A stretch of DNA of 64,000 bases from the NCBI GenBank assembly GCA_031253335.1, contig JAIRWF010000043.1:1-64000 (forward strand). Direction: 5' to 3'. This stretch comes from Streptococcaceae bacterium. GTDB taxonomy: Bacteria > Bacillota > Bacilli > Lactobacillales > Streptococcaceae. A program made the translations under genes and the position numbers. The notes under the pieces are model-generated. The model was not told where the DNA came from. It searched no databases and worked only from the letters and a program-made list of their open reading frames with translations. Shown here piece after piece: positions 26,972 to 37,554 of the stretch (position 1 is the stretch's first letter; each line of letters opens with the position of its first letter).

Positions 26972-27949
26972 TTAGACGCGTTGATTGGCTTTGTCCCACT
27001 CTTCGACGTGGCCTGTTTTCTTATATTCGTCGTACTCATACTCAGTGGCAAAGACGTAGTGCTCGGGCTCAAACTCACGCATCTCACGATCGCGGCCGTC
27101 GGTCTCAGTCTCTGAGGCATCGTAAACAATCGGGGTGCGCTGACGCTCTGAAATTGGATCTGGTGCCGGAATAGAAGATAACAAACTTTTTGTATAGGGA
27201 TGAATTGGGGAATTATAGACTTCGTCGGCTGTACCAATCTCAAGGAGCTTGCCCCAGTGCATGACACCAATACGGTCTGAGATATATTTGACCATAGACA
27301 AGTCGTGTGCGATAAAGAGATAAGTCAGATTTTCCTGCTCTTGGATGTCTTTCATGAGGTTGACAACTTGTGCTTGGATAGAGACATCAAGGGCTGAAAT
27401 CGGCTCATCTGCCACGATAAACTTTGGCTTGACTGCTAAGGCACGGGCAATCCCAATACGTTGCCGCTGGCCACCAGAAAACTCATGTGGGTACCGTGTC
27501 AGATGGTCATGATTGAGACCTACGAGATTTAGCAGTTCCTCCACACGATTCGTGCGTTCCTCCTCACTTTTTGCAAGGCCATTGATGTCAATACCTTCTG
27601 CAATGATGTCTTTGATGCGCATGCGGCCATTCAGTGAGGCTTGCGGATCTTGGAAAATCATCTGCGCTTCGCTCCTGAATTGTTGCAGGCTTTTTCCTTT
27701 GAGGTCGCGTATGGACTCGCCATTAAACAATAACTCTCCTGTGTCAATATCTTTGTCATAGAGTTTTAAGAGAGTTCTGCCAACTGTTGTTTTCCCTGAG
27801 CCGGACTCACCCACGAGGCCAAAGGTCTCTCCCTCATAGATGTCAAAAGAAATGTCTTTTAGTGCATGGTTGGCTTTTCTGGTTCCTCGGTTAAAAGTCA
27901 GATTCAGATTTTTGATTTCAATGACTTTTTTAGTTGTATTTACTGTCAT
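26972..27949 (-). CDS. oppF: Oligopeptide ABC transporter ATPase OppF
   Basis: The 325-residue ATPase has Walker [19 protein letters not shown], signature HEFSGGQRQRIGIARAL and Walker B IVADEP, with the C-terminal oligopeptide extension (HPYTKSLLSSIPAPDP). It pairs with OppD to drive peptide import. Its start overlaps the oppD stop by 4 nt. The final 55 residues are charged and longer than the E. coli form. Confidence 0.93.
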   Translation of the reverse strand: MTVNTTKKVIEIKNLNLTFNRGTRKANHALKDISFDIYEGETFGLVGESGSGKTTVGRTLLKLYDKDIDTGELLFNGESIRDLKGKSLQQFRSEAQMIFQDPQASLNGRMRIKDIIAEGIDINGLAKSEEERTNRVEELLNLVGLNHDHLTRYPHEFSGGQRQRIGIARALAVKPKFIVADEPISALDVSIQAQVVNLMKDIQEQENLTYLFIAHDLSMVKYISDRIGVMHWGKLLEIGTADEVYNSPIHPYTKSLLSSIPAPDPISERQRTPIVYDASETETDGRDREMREFEPEHYVFATEYEYDEYKKTGHVEEWDKANQRV

Positions 27950-28995
27950 TTCTTCAATCCTTTCTGAATTTCTGGCCAGCGTGCCCAGCGGTTTTGGATA
28001 TTTTCAGATGGGGTTACCTTTGGCGCACGATCGTCTAAGAGCCATGTTTTTGCGAAATGTGTCGGGCTCACCTCAAAGAAAGGGGGCTCCTCCTCAAAAT
28101 CAATGTCTAACGCAAAATGATTGCGTGCTGCAAATGCATCTCCTTTGGGAGGGTTTAGTAAATCGGGTGGCGTTCCTGGGATAGAGACAAGTCTGTCAGA
28201 GTCTGTTTCTGTTGTCGGCATTGAGTCGAGCAAGCCCCATGTATAGGGGTGCTGTGGGTTGTAGAAGACTTCCTCTACGGTTCCGTATTCGACAATCTCG
28301 CCGGCATACATGACAGCAACTTTATGTGCAAAACCTGCTACAACACCTAAATCATGGGTGATGAAGATGATTGATGACTGGATACGCTGCTGCAGCTCCC
28401 ACATCATGTGCATGATTTGCGCCTGGATGGTCACATCTAGCGCTGTGGTCGGCTCATCTGCAATCAATATCTCTGGGTCTCCTGCAAGGGCAATCGCGAT
28501 AACGGCACGCTGGCGCATCCCTCCTGACCACTGATGAGGGTAATCTTTCAAATGATTTTCTGCATCGGGAATCCCGACAGCCTTCATGAGCTCAAGAGCC
28601 CGTGCTAGTGCCTCACTTTTTGCCATCCTTTTGTGCTTGATTAGGGGCTCAGCGATTTGATTGCCAATACGCATTGTGGGATCGAGCGACGTCATTGGGT
28701 CTTGGAAAATCATTGAAATTTCGTTACCACGCAGCTTTTGCCAGTCTGTCTCGGTATTTTTTAGTAAATCTTTGCCTTTGAAAAGTAACTCACCTTCAGG
28801 GATTTCAGCATTTGTAGCGTTTAAGCCCATCAAGGTTTTTGTGGTGACGGACTTCCCAGAGCCTGACTCTCCTACAATGGCTAACGTTTCGCCTTTTTCT
28901 AAATCAAAATTAACATTGCGGATTGCTTTTACTTGCCCCGCATAGGTTTTAAAATTGACATGTAAGTTTTTGACTTCTAATATTTTTTCTGCCAT
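27946..28995 (-). CDS. oppD: Oligopeptide ABC transporter ATPase OppD
   Basis: The 349-residue ATPase has Walker [21 protein letters not shown], signature [17 protein letters not shown] and Walker [12 protein letters not shown]. The C-terminal motif ([14 protein letters not shown]) leads into a family region that normally holds Fe-S ligand cysteines in some members; none is obvious here. It starts 2 bp after oppC and forms a heterodimer with OppF. Confidence 0.93.
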   Translation of the reverse strand: MAEKILEVKNLHVNFKTYAGQVKAIRNVNFDLEKGETLAIVGESGSGKSVTTKTLMGLNATNAEIPEGELLFKGKDLLKNTETDWQKLRGNEISMIFQDPMTSLDPTMRIGNQIAEPLIKHKRMAKSEALARALELMKAVGIPDAENHLKDYPHQWSGGMRQRAVIAIALAGDPEILIADEPTTALDVTIQAQIMHMMWELQQRIQSSIIFITHDLGVVAGFAHKVAVMYAGEIVEYGTVEEVFYNPQHPYTWGLLDSMPTTETDSDRLVSIPGTPPDLLNPPKGDAFAARNHFALDIDFEEEPPFFEVSPTHFAKTWLLDDRAPKVTPSENIQNRWARWPEIQKGLKK

Positions 28996-28997
28996 TT

Positions 28998-29990
28998 TTA
29001 TTCCTCCGTTGCACGTGGGTCAAAGGCGTCACGCAAACCATAGCCGAATAGGAAGAACGCAAGTGAGATCAGCGAGAGAACTATTGCAGGAACGGCTAAT
29101 TGCCAAGGATAGGACTGGAAGTTTGCGACTCCGTCTTGAATCATTGAACCTAGCGAAGCCGTTGGTGGCTGCACACCTAAGTTAATCTGGGAGAGGAAGG
29201 CTTCAAAGAAGATAGCCGTTGGGATATCAAACATGATTTGCACGATGATGACACCAAAAATATTTGGCAAAATGTGCTTTAGCATAATCTTGAACGGACT
29301 CTCACCGAGTGTTTGGGCAGCGAGTACAAACTCCTGCTCTTTAACAGATAGGACAAGATTACGCACTTGGCGGGCAATCCCAACCCAGATAAATAATCCG
29401 ATAGAAAGTACGATGGCGATGACGCCTTGTCCTAATAAGAGGCCTAGCATGGTCACGATAACGAGGTTTGGAATCGAGCTGATAATCTCTATAATACGCT
29501 GCATGATGGTGTCAGTGACACCTCCGACCCAGCCTGCTATCAAGCCGTAAGTAATCCCTATGACTATATCAAAGAGAATCGCCATGAAAGCTATCAAGAG
29601 GGAAATACGAAATCCTTCCACGGTGCGTTTGGCAACAGAGCGGCCGTTTGAGTCCGTCCCGAAAATAAAGCTTGTCCCTTCAGGAACGTTTTGTGAGGTA
29701 TAGGTGGGATTATCTCCTGAGCCAATCTTGGGTGGGAGATTTTGATAGGTAACGAGGTTTGTTGGTGCACTGTTTGCTGATGAGTCGGGGACGATAGCTA
29801 CTGAGACAAGGGCGAATAGGATGGATAGGATGACTATTGCTCCAGCAACTACTGCTACCTTATTTTTCTTAAAGCGGCGCCAAGCATCTTGCCAAAAAGT
29901 CAGGGCTGGCTTTGAGATGTGCTCTGTCGCCTCTGATCCTTTTTCACCACTTAGCTTGAAAGTCTGATATGTATTACTAATATTTTCCAT
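28998..29990 (-). CDS. oppC: Oligopeptide ABC transporter permease OppC
   Basis: The 330-residue permease has about six membrane segments, an N-terminal OppC_N helix (KVAVVAGAIVILSILFALVS) and the EAA-type loop (AQTLGESPFKIMLKHILPN) that contacts the ATPase. GGAG precedes the ATG. It forms the channel with OppB. Confidence 0.93.
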   Translation of the reverse strand: MENISNTYQTFKLSGEKGSEATEHISKPALTFWQDAWRRFKKNKVAVVAGAIVILSILFALVSVAIVPDSSANSAPTNLVTYQNLPPKIGSGDNPTYTSQNVPEGTSFIFGTDSNGRSVAKRTVEGFRISLLIAFMAILFDIVIGITYGLIAGWVGGVTDTIMQRIIEIISSIPNLVIVTMLGLLLGQGVIAIVLSIGLFIWVGIARQVRNLVLSVKEQEFVLAAQTLGESPFKIMLKHILPNIFGVIIVQIMFDIPTAIFFEAFLSQINLGVQPPTASLGSMIQDGVANFQSYPWQLAVPAIVLSLISLAFFLFGYGLRDAFDPRATEE

Positions 29991-29999
29991 GAGAGTCTC

Positions 30000-30932
30000 C
30001 TAGTCTAAGCGTACACGCGGATCGACAATCGCTGTGATGATGTCAGTCAAAAGTATCATGCCCATCAGCATTGCTGCATAGACAATCGTCGTTGCCATGA
30101 TAACGGGGTAGTCTTTTGACGGGATAGAGTTGACAAACTGAGCGCCAATACCAGGAATCGAGAAAATGGTCTCAATCAGGACAGAACCCGTTAAAAGTCC
30201 GGCAGATACTGGCCCAATCAAGGTCAGCATCGGAATCAGGGAATTACGCAGGGCATGTTTGAAGAGAACTTCTCTGCTTGAGAGGCCTTTGGCACGTGCC
30301 AATAGAATGTAATCTGAATGTAGAGCCTCTATCATCTGGGCGCGCACAAAGCTCGCAATCTGCGCTGTCACACCTAGTCCTAGAGCAGTTGCCGGCATAA
30401 TGGACTCTGGCGTAAACATCCCTGTCCAGCCTGAGTAGGGCAGTAGGTTGAGCGTGTAGCCGATGAAGAATAGGATGAGGTAGGCAAATACGAAGGATGG
30501 TACTGAATACATGAAAGTAGTGAGTACCGAGATGATATTGTCCAAGAGCTTATTTTGGAAACGGGCAGCAATCCCACCTAAGATGACGCCAAAGACAATG
30601 GCAAACAACAAGGCTTCAAGGCCCAGCTGTGCAGAGACGGGTAAACGCTGTGCCACGATGTCGATGACTGGCTGCTGACCCTGTGCAAAGGAATAACCCC
30701 AGTTTCCTGTAAAGAAGTTGCCGATGTAGCGCAAAAGCTGCTCCCAAATAGGCAAGTTTAGCCCGTAAGCCTGCTCGAGTGTGTGCAAGAGTTGTGGGTT
30801 GCCTGCAATCTTTGGGTTGTTAAATGGCGTTCCTGGCATGATCTGCATGAGAAAGAAGGTGGCGATGATGACAATCATCAGGGTCACAATCATAAAGAGA
30901 AGACGCTTGCCGATGTATTTTAGTAGTTGCAT
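30000..30932 (-). CDS. oppB: Oligopeptide ABC transporter permease OppB
   Basis: The 310-residue permease has about six membrane segments and the EAA loop (ARAKGLSSREVLFKHALRNS). It starts the B-C-D-F part of the operon. An extended -10 (TG-G-TATAAT, hexamer 30939-30944) ends 6 nt before the ATG with no ribosome binding site, so permease and ATPase genes can be expressed from a leaderless mRNA apart from oppA, which is followed by a terminator. Confidence 0.93.
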   Translation of the reverse strand: MQLLKYIGKRLLFMIVTLMIVIIATFFLMQIMPGTPFNNPKIAGNPQLLHTLEQAYGLNLPIWEQLLRYIGNFFTGNWGYSFAQGQQPVIDIVAQRLPVSAQLGLEALLFAIVFGVILGGIAARFQNKLLDNIISVLTTFMYSVPSFVFAYLILFFIGYTLNLLPYSGWTGMFTPESIMPATALGLGVTAQIASFVRAQMIEALHSDYILLARAKGLSSREVLFKHALRNSLIPMLTLIGPVSAGLLTGSVLIETIFSIPGIGAQFVNSIPSKDYPVIMATTIVYAAMLMGMILLTDIITAIVDPRVRLD

Positions 30933-30956
30933 ATGTGAATTATACCAATAAATTTG

Positions 30957-30993
30957 AGAAAAAGCAGAGGCGATAAGCTGCGACTGCTTTTTC
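30957..30993 (-). terminator. Terminator between oppA and oppB
   Basis: GAAAAAGCAG and CTGCTTTTTC are a perfect 10-bp inverted repeat. Partial termination here would make more binding protein than transporter. Confidence 0.7.
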
Positions 30994-31020
30994 TACTTTT
31001 TTTCTCCAATATGAGAAAAG

Positions 31021-32682
31021 TTATTTCTCGAGGTAAACACCTTTCAAGTCATACTCAATGCCGGTACCATGGAAGACTAAGCCTTGAAGTTTAGGGTTTC
31101 TCAGGGCTGGTGTCGTACGGAAGTAAACAGGGTTGATGCTTGACTCATCATAAAGTGCTGCTTCTGCATCTTTATAGTCTTTGTTACGTGCTGCATCGTT
31201 GTTGACGTCTGGAGTTGTTGTTGCAGCTGTATAGGCTTTGATGTAAGCTGCATTGTTGACACCGCCATCATTTTCACCGCCACCAGGCAAGAAGAGTCCA
31301 AGGAAGGTAGATGGCTCTGCATAGTCGCCTCCCCAAAGGGTATTGACAATGTCAAAGTTGTGTGAGCCTGAGTCTTTCAAACGTTGTTGGAATGGCACAA
31401 GCTTTTCGGTCAGTTTCAAGCCAGGTAAGGTCTTCTCCCATGAGGACTGGAGGAAGTCTGCCTGTGTTTTAGCAGTTGGAGAATTATTATCAGACTCATA
31501 GGTGAAGGATACAGACGTTGCGCCGATTTCTTTCAAGCCCTTTTCCCAAAGTTCTTTGGCCTTTGTGGGGTCATAGGTGTATGGTTGCTTGGCATAGGCT
31601 GCAAAGTCTTGACCTGTCTGGGTCTTTGCCATACCTGTTGGCACAAAACCAGTCGCTACGGTTGAGCCTGCAGTTGAGGTTGCAACAATTGTCTTACGGT
31701 CTGTGGCAAGGTTCAACGCTTCACGGATGTCTTGGTTGGCAAGTGCTTTTGCTGCGGTAGGGTTAGAGGTCCCTTTACCTGTCTGGTTGTACTCAATATA
31801 GTCTGTTGTTGACTCTTTCAGGAGGGTCAAGTCTTTACCACCATTGTAGCCTTTATTGGCTGCGTAAAGCTGCGGTGTGCCAAGTGAAGCTTGGTCAAGT
31901 TTGCCTTGTTTGAAGAGGTTGACAGCTGTCTGAGGGTTCTTTTGGACGGTCCAGTCAATTTCGTTTGACTTGACATCAGCTTTGTCATAGTAGTTCGGAT
32001 TTTTTACGAGGCTGAAGCTTTCGTTTGAGCCTGTCCAGCCTGAGCCTTTGAAGATAAATGCACCATCGTAGACTGTGTTGGCTGAGGATGTACCGTATGA
32101 TTTCCCTTTGGCTTCAACGAACTTCTGATCTAATGGGAAGTAAACAGGCTCAGAAAGTAAGAAGTTGAAGTATGGCGTTGGCTGTGCCAACGTGACAGTA
32201 AGTTTTGTGTCTGAGTCTGCTTTGATTCCGAGCTGGCTAAGGTCTTTAATCTTACCAGAATTAATCTCTGCAGCGTTTTTAACGGATGCAAGCAGGTAGG
32301 CATATTGGGAGCCTGTTGCTGGTGCATCGTTACGTTGCCAAGCATAAACAAAGTCCTGCGCGGTGATTGGGTCTCCGTTTGACCACTTGAGGCCTGAGCG
32401 GAGGGTAATCGTGTAAGTGAGGCCGTCTTTGGACTTTGTGACTGACTTCGCAAGGGCTGGTTGTGTATCCCCGTTGGCATCTACGCGCAAAGCGCCTTCT
32501 TGGGTATTCCCGATGAAAATGCCTGAATAGGTATCGGTGTTAATCCCTGAGTCGAGCGTTGTAATATCTGTCGGGATGGCAAGTTGAGGATTTTTTGAAG
32601 AGGCACCTCCTGAGCAGGCGGCTAAGATGAGGCCTGCGGCAAGGGCTGTCCCTGCAAGTGAAAGCTTTTTCCAAGTTTTCAT
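31021..32682 (-). CDS. oppA: Oligopeptide-binding lipoprotein OppA
   Basis: The 553-residue solute-binding protein (SBP_bac_5) has a lipoprotein signal: ALAAGLILAACSGG places the lipidated Cys at about residue 23. Family stretches include LKWSNGDPITAQDFVYAWQR. It captures peptides outside the cell for OppBCDF. AAAGGAG precedes the ATG. Gene order A-B-C-D-F resembles the streptococcal Ami system more than the L. lactis DFBCA order. Confidence 0.93.
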   Translation of the reverse strand: MKTWKKLSLAGTALAAGLILAACSGGASSKNPQLAIPTDITTLDSGINTDTYSGIFIGNTQEGALRVDANGDTQPALAKSVTKSKDGLTYTITLRSGLKWSNGDPITAQDFVYAWQRNDAPATGSQYAYLLASVKNAAEINSGKIKDLSQLGIKADSDTKLTVTLAQPTPYFNFLLSEPVYFPLDQKFVEAKGKSYGTSSANTVYDGAFIFKGSGWTGSNESFSLVKNPNYYDKADVKSNEIDWTVQKNPQTAVNLFKQGKLDQASLGTPQLYAANKGYNGGKDLTLLKESTTDYIEYNQTGKGTSNPTAAKALANQDIREALNLATDRKTIVATSTAGSTVATGFVPTGMAKTQTGQDFAAYAKQPYTYDPTKAKELWEKGLKEIGATSVSFTYESDNNSPTAKTQADFLQSSWEKTLPGLKLTEKLVPFQQRLKDSGSHNFDIVNTLWGGDYAEPSTFLGLFLPGGGENDGGVNNAAYIKAYTAATTTPDVNNDAARNKDYKDAEAALYDESSINPVYFRTTPALRNPKLQGLVFHGTGIEYDLKGVYLEK

Positions 32683-32875
32683 GTCATAAATTCTCCTTTA
32701 ATAAGATAAGTTTGAAATCATAATTGCTGACTAAATTGTCAGAAAATTATATGAAGCTTAGTTTACTCTAAAGTTTTCTAAATGTCAAGGGATATGGATG
32801 GCTGGGAAGACCTGTTTTTATCCCATTTCTGCGTGGTTTGTGATTTTCGTGATAGTTTTGAAACCTGAAATGAGG

Positions 32876-34162
32876 TTAAATCTTATCCAATGCTTGCGTC
32901 AAGTCCGCAATCAAATCATTGACATCCTCAATCCCGACAGACAGGCGAATCGTACCTGGTGCGATACCCGCAGCCACGAGTTCCTCATCATTCAGCTGCT
33001 GATGGGTCGTCGATGCAGGGTGGATGACCAAAGACTTCGTGTCTCCGACATTGGCCAAGAGGCTGAAAATCTTCAACTCGTCAATGAAATCACGCGCTTG
33101 CTTCGCGTCATTATCTTTCAACTCGAAGGTAAAGATAGAGCCGCCACCATTTGGGTAGTACTTTGTGTAGAGGTCATGGTACTCGTTATCTGCGAGCACA
33201 GGATGGTGAACTTTCCCGACTTTTGGATGCTTGTCAAGGAATTCCGCAATGGCTTTCGCATTGTCAATGTGGCGTTGCACCCGCAAGCTGAGCGTCTCAA
33301 GGCCTTGCGCGAAAAGCCAAGAATGGAATGGAGAGAGCGTTGCACCGGTATCGCGGAGCAAAATCGCACGGATACGGATGATGTAAGCGACTGGCCCCAG
33401 GTCTGCGAAGGTAATCCCGTTGTAGCTTTCGTCTGGCGTCACGAAGTCAGGATATTTGCCATTGCCCCAGTTATAGTTCCCACCGTCAACGATGACACCA
33501 CCGATTGACGTGCCATGCCCACCGATAAACTTCGTGGCCGAGTGCACCACGACATTTGCGCCGTGCTCAAATGGCTTGAACGTATAAGGCGTCGTGAACG
33601 TCGCATCGACAATGACTGGCAAGTCATGTTTCTTCGCCACTTCAGCAATCGCGTCGTAGTCAATGACGTTATTGCCAGGGTTTCCGAGTGTCTCGTAATA
33701 GATGGCTTTCGTGTTCTCGTCAATCGCCGCTTCAAAATTCTCCGCTTTATCTGGATCCACGAAGTGCGTCGTGATGCCATAGTTTGGCAAAGTGCCCGCA
33801 AACAAGTGATACGTCCCACCGTACAAGGTGCTTGCTGCCACGATATTGTCGCCAGCGTGCGCAATGTTCAAAATCGCATACGTTATGGCTGCAGAGCCAG
33901 AAGCGACACCAAGGGCTGCAGAACCCCCTTCGAGCGCTGCAATGCGGGCTTCAAAGACATCTGTCGTAGGATTGCCGAGACGTGAGTAAATCGCACCTGG
34001 ATCCTTCAGCGCAAAACGGGCTTCTGCGTGGTCGCTGTTGTTAAAGACGAAGCTTGATGTTTGGTAGATTGGGACGGCGCGCGAGCCAGTCGCTGAGTCT
34101 GGTGTTTCCTGTCCAGCATGGACTTGCAAGGTGTCAAAGTTGTAGTTGTTTTCAGTTGTCAT
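32876..34162 (-). CDS. metY: O-acetylhomoserine sulfhydrylase
   Basis: The 428-residue PLP enzyme of the Cys/Met metabolism family has the PLP-lysine in [18 protein letters not shown] and the start [20 protein letters not shown] characteristic of MetY. It converts O-acetylhomoserine and sulfide to homocysteine. It follows metI by 16 bp with GGAG upstream and so lies at the end of the T-box controlled metQNI unit, linking methionine import and synthesis. The region 32683-32875 upstream of oppA shows no gene. Confidence 0.92.
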   Translation of the reverse strand: MTTENNYNFDTLQVHAGQETPDSATGSRAVPIYQTSSFVFNNSDHAEARFALKDPGAIYSRLGNPTTDVFEARIAALEGGSAALGVASGSAAITYAILNIAHAGDNIVAASTLYGGTYHLFAGTLPNYGITTHFVDPDKAENFEAAIDENTKAIYYETLGNPGNNVIDYDAIAEVAKKHDLPVIVDATFTTPYTFKPFEHGANVVVHSATKFIGGHGTSIGGVIVDGGNYNWGNGKYPDFVTPDESYNGITFADLGPVAYIIRIRAILLRDTGATLSPFHSWLFAQGLETLSLRVQRHIDNAKAIAEFLDKHPKVGKVHHPVLADNEYHDLYTKYYPNGGGSIFTFELKDNDAKQARDFIDELKIFSLLANVGDTKSLVIHPASTTHQQLNDEELVAAGIAPGTIRLSVGIEDVNDLIADLTQALDKI

Positions 34163-34178
34163 AATGTTCTCCTAGTTG

Positions 34179-34862
34179 TTAGTTATGACGTCCATGGCTT
34201 GCCCAGCGGATGGCTAGGTTGCCTAGGACTTGTGTGATAAAGACGATAAGTAGTGTGAGTAGCAAGGCTAAGAGGGTAATGTCGTTGTTGCCATTGTCGT
34301 AGCCTAATTGGACGGCCATATTGCCAAGGCCGCCGCCGCCTACGATGCCTGCCATGGCAGTTAAGCCAATGACGGCAATGACGGTAAAGTTGAAGGCCCG
34401 CAAGAGGCTTACGAGGCCTTCCTTGAGGAAGACACGGAAGATAATGCCCCAGATGCTTGTCCCCATGGACTGTGCTGCCTCAACGACACCCGGATTGACC
34501 TCAAGAAGGGCGTTTTGCACCTGCCTTGCGAAAAATGGGATGGTTCCCACAACAATGGGGACAGTTACGGCTGCCGTCCCGACTGATGTGCCCACAAGGA
34601 GCCTTGTCAGCGGGATGATGGCAACAAGCAGGATGATGAAGGGGATGGCGCGTCCGATGTCTGTGATTTTGTCTAAAATCCAATAGACGATACGGTTTTC
34701 TTTGAGGCCACCTGGTCCTGCGAGAAGGAGTGCGACGCCTAGAATGACGCCTAGGATGCCCGCGATAACCATCGTAAGGACGGTTATCTGTATCGTTTCC
34801 CAGGTGGCTTGCCAGGCAAGCGGCCATTGGCCTGCCATGTGGGGAAAGAGTGCTTGAATCAT
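34179..34862 (-). CDS. metI: Methionine ABC transporter permease MetI
   Basis: The 227-residue permease has about five membrane segments and the MetI-type conserved stretch ([20 protein letters not shown], then LGYDNGNND). Its start overlaps the metN stop by 4 nt. It forms the channel of the D/L-methionine importer. Confidence 0.93.
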   Translation of the reverse strand: MIQALFPHMAGQWPLAWQATWETIQITVLTMVIAGILGVILGVALLLAGPGGLKENRIVYWILDKITDIGRAIPFIILLVAIIPLTRLLVGTSVGTAAVTVPIVVGTIPFFARQVQNALLEVNPGVVEAAQSMGTSIWGIIFRVFLKEGLVSLLRAFNFTVIAVIGLTAMAGIVGGGGLGNMAVQLGYDNGNNDITLLALLLTLLIVFITQVLGNLAIRWASHGRHN

Positions 34863-35872
34863 GAGGCGCTCCTTTCTAGTTTTCTCAGACGGACGGATTG
34901 ACTGTCCAGATAGGACTTGACGTCGTCTCCAAGGCTTTTGTCAAATTTGACAAGGAGGATACCTAGAGGTTCGTTTTGGATGTACTCGACATTGCCGTAA
35001 AGAATGGATGCTGTCAAATCGTATTGTTTGTATAGCTCAATGATAACGGGGTCTGAGGCTTTACTGCCTGAGAAAATGAGCTCGTAAATGTCGCCTGGAT
35101 TGTTCGCAAGGACGATTTCCTCGGCGCCGTCCAGATGGGTTGCGGTACGGATAAAGTCAACAGTGAGGGGTTCTTGGGGATTGTTGAAAATGTCAATCAC
35201 GCGCCCACGCTCAATGATGCGGCCTTTTTCCATGACTGCGACTTGGTTGCAGATTTCTTTGACGACTTGCATTTCATGCGTGATAATCACAATCGTGAGA
35301 CCAAGCTTTTGCTGGAGGTCCTTCAAGAGGGCGAGTACATCGAGAGTCGTCTTGGGGTCAAGCGCCGACGTGGCTTCGTCACACAGGAGAATCTTGGGGT
35401 CATTGGCAAGGGCACGCGCAATCGCGACGCGCTGCTTTTGGCCGCCTGAGAGTTGCTCGGGAAAGGCATCTTTTTTGTCCAAAATGCCGACCAAATCAAG
35501 TAATTCCTCGACTTTTTTTGCCTTCTCTGCTTTTGTCAAATTTGACAAGGCAAATCCGACATTGTCCGCTATCGTGCGGCTGTCAAAGAGGTTGAAATGT
35601 TGGAAAATCATACCGATTTTCTTGCGCTCTTCACGCAGCTCACGCACTGTCAAATTTGACAGGTCCTTGCCATCCACGCTGACTTTGCCTGATGTTGGCA
35701 TTTGCAGCAAGTTGATATTGCGCACCAGCGTGGACTTGCCAGCGCCTGAGTAGCCGACAATCCCATAAATATCGCCCTGTGCAATCTCAAGCGAAACATC
35801 ATTGACCGCCGTCACCTCGTGATCCTTTTGGTGGAAGGTCACGACGATATTTTTAAGGTTGATAATTCCCAT
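34859..35872 (-). CDS. metN: Methionine ABC transporter ATPase MetN
   Basis: The 337-residue ATPase has Walker [21 protein letters not shown], signature [17 protein letters not shown] and Walker [14 protein letters not shown], plus a C-terminal NIL domain that senses methionine in the family. Three exact TGTCAAATTTGACA palindromes lie within it, encoding SNLT twice and VKFD once depending on strand and frame. It is separated from metQ by a tandem repeat array, unusual inside an operon. Confidence 0.93.
   Translation of the reverse strand: MGIINLKNIVVTFHQKDHEVTAVNDVSLEIAQGDIYGIVGYSGAGKSTLVRNINLLQMPTSGKVSVDGKDLSNLTVRELREERKKIGMIFQHFNLFDSRTIADNVGFALSNLTKAEKAKKVEELLDLVGILDKKDAFPEQLSGGQKQRVAIARALANDPKILLCDEATSALDPKTTLDVLALLKDLQQKLGLTIVIITHEMQVVKEICNQVAVMEKGRIIERGRVIDIFNNPQEPLTVDFIRTATHLDGAEEIVLANNPGDIYELIFSGSKASDPVIIELYKQYDLTASILYGNVEYIQNEPLGILLVKFDKSLGDDVKSYLDSQSVRLRKLERSAS
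34939..35661. repeat. Three TGTCAAATTTGACA copies in metN
   Basis: Exact 14-mers at 34939-34952, 35534-35547 and 35648-35661. All are within coding sequence, where an ordinary operator would be unexpected. Confidence 0.85.
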
Positions 35873-35900
35873 AAAACACTTTCTAGTCTAATCGTTGTCT

Positions 35901-36163
35901 AAACAGTCGGCCTCGCATCTTCTAATTGAGTTTGGCCTCCTAGCTTTCTCGATAGAACTACGCCGCCCGCTTTGACTGGTCAAAGTATATGAACGAGCGT
36001 CTAGGTTCTACTCGAAAGCTAAATAGTCGGCCTCACATCTTATAATTGAGTTTGGCCTCCTAGCTTTCTCGATAGAACTACGCCGCCTGCTTTGACTGCG
36101 TCAAAGTAAATGAACGAGCGTCTTGGTTCTACTAGAAAGCTAAACAGTCGGCCTCACATCTTA
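35901..36163. repeat. Tandem 120-bp repeat between metQ and metN
   Basis: Two full units (35901-36020 and 36021-36141) and the first 22 bases of a third match with few differences. Each contains an imperfect inverted repeat (TAGCTTTCTCGATAGAAC against GTTCTACTCGAAAGCTA) and an inner TTTGAC/GTCAAA stem. No gene or terminator T run is visible. The array may modulate metQ versus metN expression or mRNA processing. Confidence 0.85.
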
Positions 36164-36166
36164 TTT

Positions 36167-37000
36167 TTACCAAGCAGGGATGTTGTTTTCTGCTTTCACG
36201 AGTTTGGCGATAGAATCTGTCTGATAAGCTTTGACAATCTTCGCATAGTCTGAGGCTTCAGTACTCGTGACTTTCTTTGGATTTTCAGCAATGTCATTCT
36301 TATAAATGGCGCTGACTTTTCCTTTGTCGCTTGTATCTACATAGATCGCAGACTTGTCTGGCGTGGTGTGGAGCTGGTCAACAACGTAGTTTGTGTTGAT
36401 GCATGCTGCCGTCACACTTGGCAATGCGGCCACAATCTGGTCTGCAGCAAGTGGCGTAATCTTAATCTTCTTATTGTAGCTTGCAATATCAGTCAGTCCT
36501 GGCGTATCCCCAGAGTTAGCCTTGAGTGTAATCACACCAATCGCAGCAAGCAAACGCAGTGCGCGTCCCTCATTGGCGGGATCATTTGGCACCGCTACAC
36601 TGTCGCCATCTTTCAAATCCTTGTAGTTCGTGATTTTCTTAGAGTAGAGGCCAAATGGTGAAATGTAGGTATAGCCGATGGACTTGATATTGCCCTTGTG
36701 CTGGCTATTCCAGGTGTTTTGGTAAATAATAGACTGGAAAGCATTGAGATTGAGAGATCCATCTTCAAGCGCGGGATTTAGCTGCGTGTAATCGCTAAAG
36801 TTCTTGATATTCAAGGTAATGCCATCTTGAGACTTCACGTCTTTTGCGACTTGTTCCCAGATCTTATAATCCGCATCCCCTGTCACACCAACTGTATAGG
36901 TGTGTGCTGCTTGTTTTGAACCACAAGCCGCTAATGTCAAGAGTGCAGCTCCTGTTATCACTGCGCCTGACAAAATCTTGATCCATCTGTTCTTCTTCAT
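36167..37000 (-). CDS. metQ: Methionine-binding lipoprotein MetQ
   Basis: The 277-residue NlpA-family lipoprotein has a lipobox in LLTLAACGSKQ and family segments such as TQLNPALEDGSLNLNAFQ and AIGVITLKANSGDTPGL. It binds methionine outside the cell for MetNI. It is the first gene after the T-box leader, with GGAG upstream. Lactococci often carry more than one plpA-like copy; only one is seen here. Confidence 0.92.
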   Translation of the reverse strand: MKKNRWIKILSGAVITGAALLTLAACGSKQAAHTYTVGVTGDADYKIWEQVAKDVKSQDGITLNIKNFSDYTQLNPALEDGSLNLNAFQSIIYQNTWNSQHKGNIKSIGYTYISPFGLYSKKITNYKDLKDGDSVAVPNDPANEGRALRLLAAIGVITLKANSGDTPGLTDIASYNKKIKITPLAADQIVAALPSVTAACINTNYVVDQLHTTPDKSAIYVDTSDKGKVSAIYKNDIAENPKKVTSTEASDYAKIVKAYQTDSIAKLVKAENNIPAW

Positions 37001-37035
37001 TTTTCTCTCCTTTTATCAAATAAGTTCGATTTGCC

Positions 37036-37375
37036 AATAAAAAAAAATGCCGTTTCCTTATCAGAAACGACATTGCCGTGGTACCATTCTGTTTTGTCAC
37101 ATTTGATGACCCTTCTGTCAAATTTGACAGCAAAAAAGAGTATAAAAAAATGACCTCATAAGAGCTGACAACCTGTGCACAAGCTGTCAAATCCCAGGTG
37201 TTGGTAACGGACACCACTCCGAAGGTACTCACGTACCCAGTCACTTGCAGCGAGATGACACCGCACGAGCCATTTTCCTCCATCTCCACACAAGGCTTCT
37301 CAATCAACGCCCCTCTCTGTGCTGCTTCGACAGATTACTTACTCAGTGACAATCTTTTTATTGACAAATCTTGAA
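37036..37375 (-). ncRNA. T-box leader of the metQ operon
   Basis: The minus-strand leader contains ATGGTACCACGGCAA, matching the T-box antiterminator core (UGGNACC), directly followed by a terminator (GCCGTTTC/GAAACGAC arms and a run of T near 37040). Upstream stems fit a stem I region, and a promoter starts it at 37379. The methionine specificity is inferred from the genes; I did not locate the specifier codon with certainty. One TGTCAAATTTGACA copy sits just upstream of the antiterminator. Confidence 0.85.
37116..37129. repeat. TGTCAAATTTGACA copy in the T-box leader
   Basis: An exact 14-mer between the stem I region and the antiterminator. As RNA it would form its own short hairpin. Confidence 0.8.
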
Positions 37376-37378
37376 ATC

Positions 37379-37406
37379 ATTATAGCACAAAAAATTGAGC
37401 TGTCAA
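37379..37406 (-). promoter_or_regulatory. Promoter of the metQ T-box transcript
   Basis: TTGACA (37401-37406), a 16-bp spacer and TATAAT (37379-37384) on the minus strand. The region 37407-37554 has no gene; a GGCTTCAC/GTGAGGC hairpin with T run (about 37528-37553) ends the ECF gene. Confidence 0.8.
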
Positions 37407-37554
37407 GAAAAAAGATTTTCACCTCCAAAAATCTTTTTTCCTTATTCCCTTACCGCAAGGACATGCCTTGCGCAAGAAAATCAATCCCCACCCCCCTTTA
37501 CCATATTTCATGCTGCCATAAATCCGCATAGAAAAAGCCTCACTCTGTGAAGCC

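Noticed and set aside
35901..36163. Tandem repeats as a CRISPR array
   Set aside because: Units are about 120 bp and contiguous, with no short repeats separated by unique spacers and no cas genes.
37319..37531. Plus-strand frame opposite the met T-box leader
   Set aside because: It overlaps the promoter and leader on the other strand, has no ribosome binding site and shows no recognisable protein pattern.
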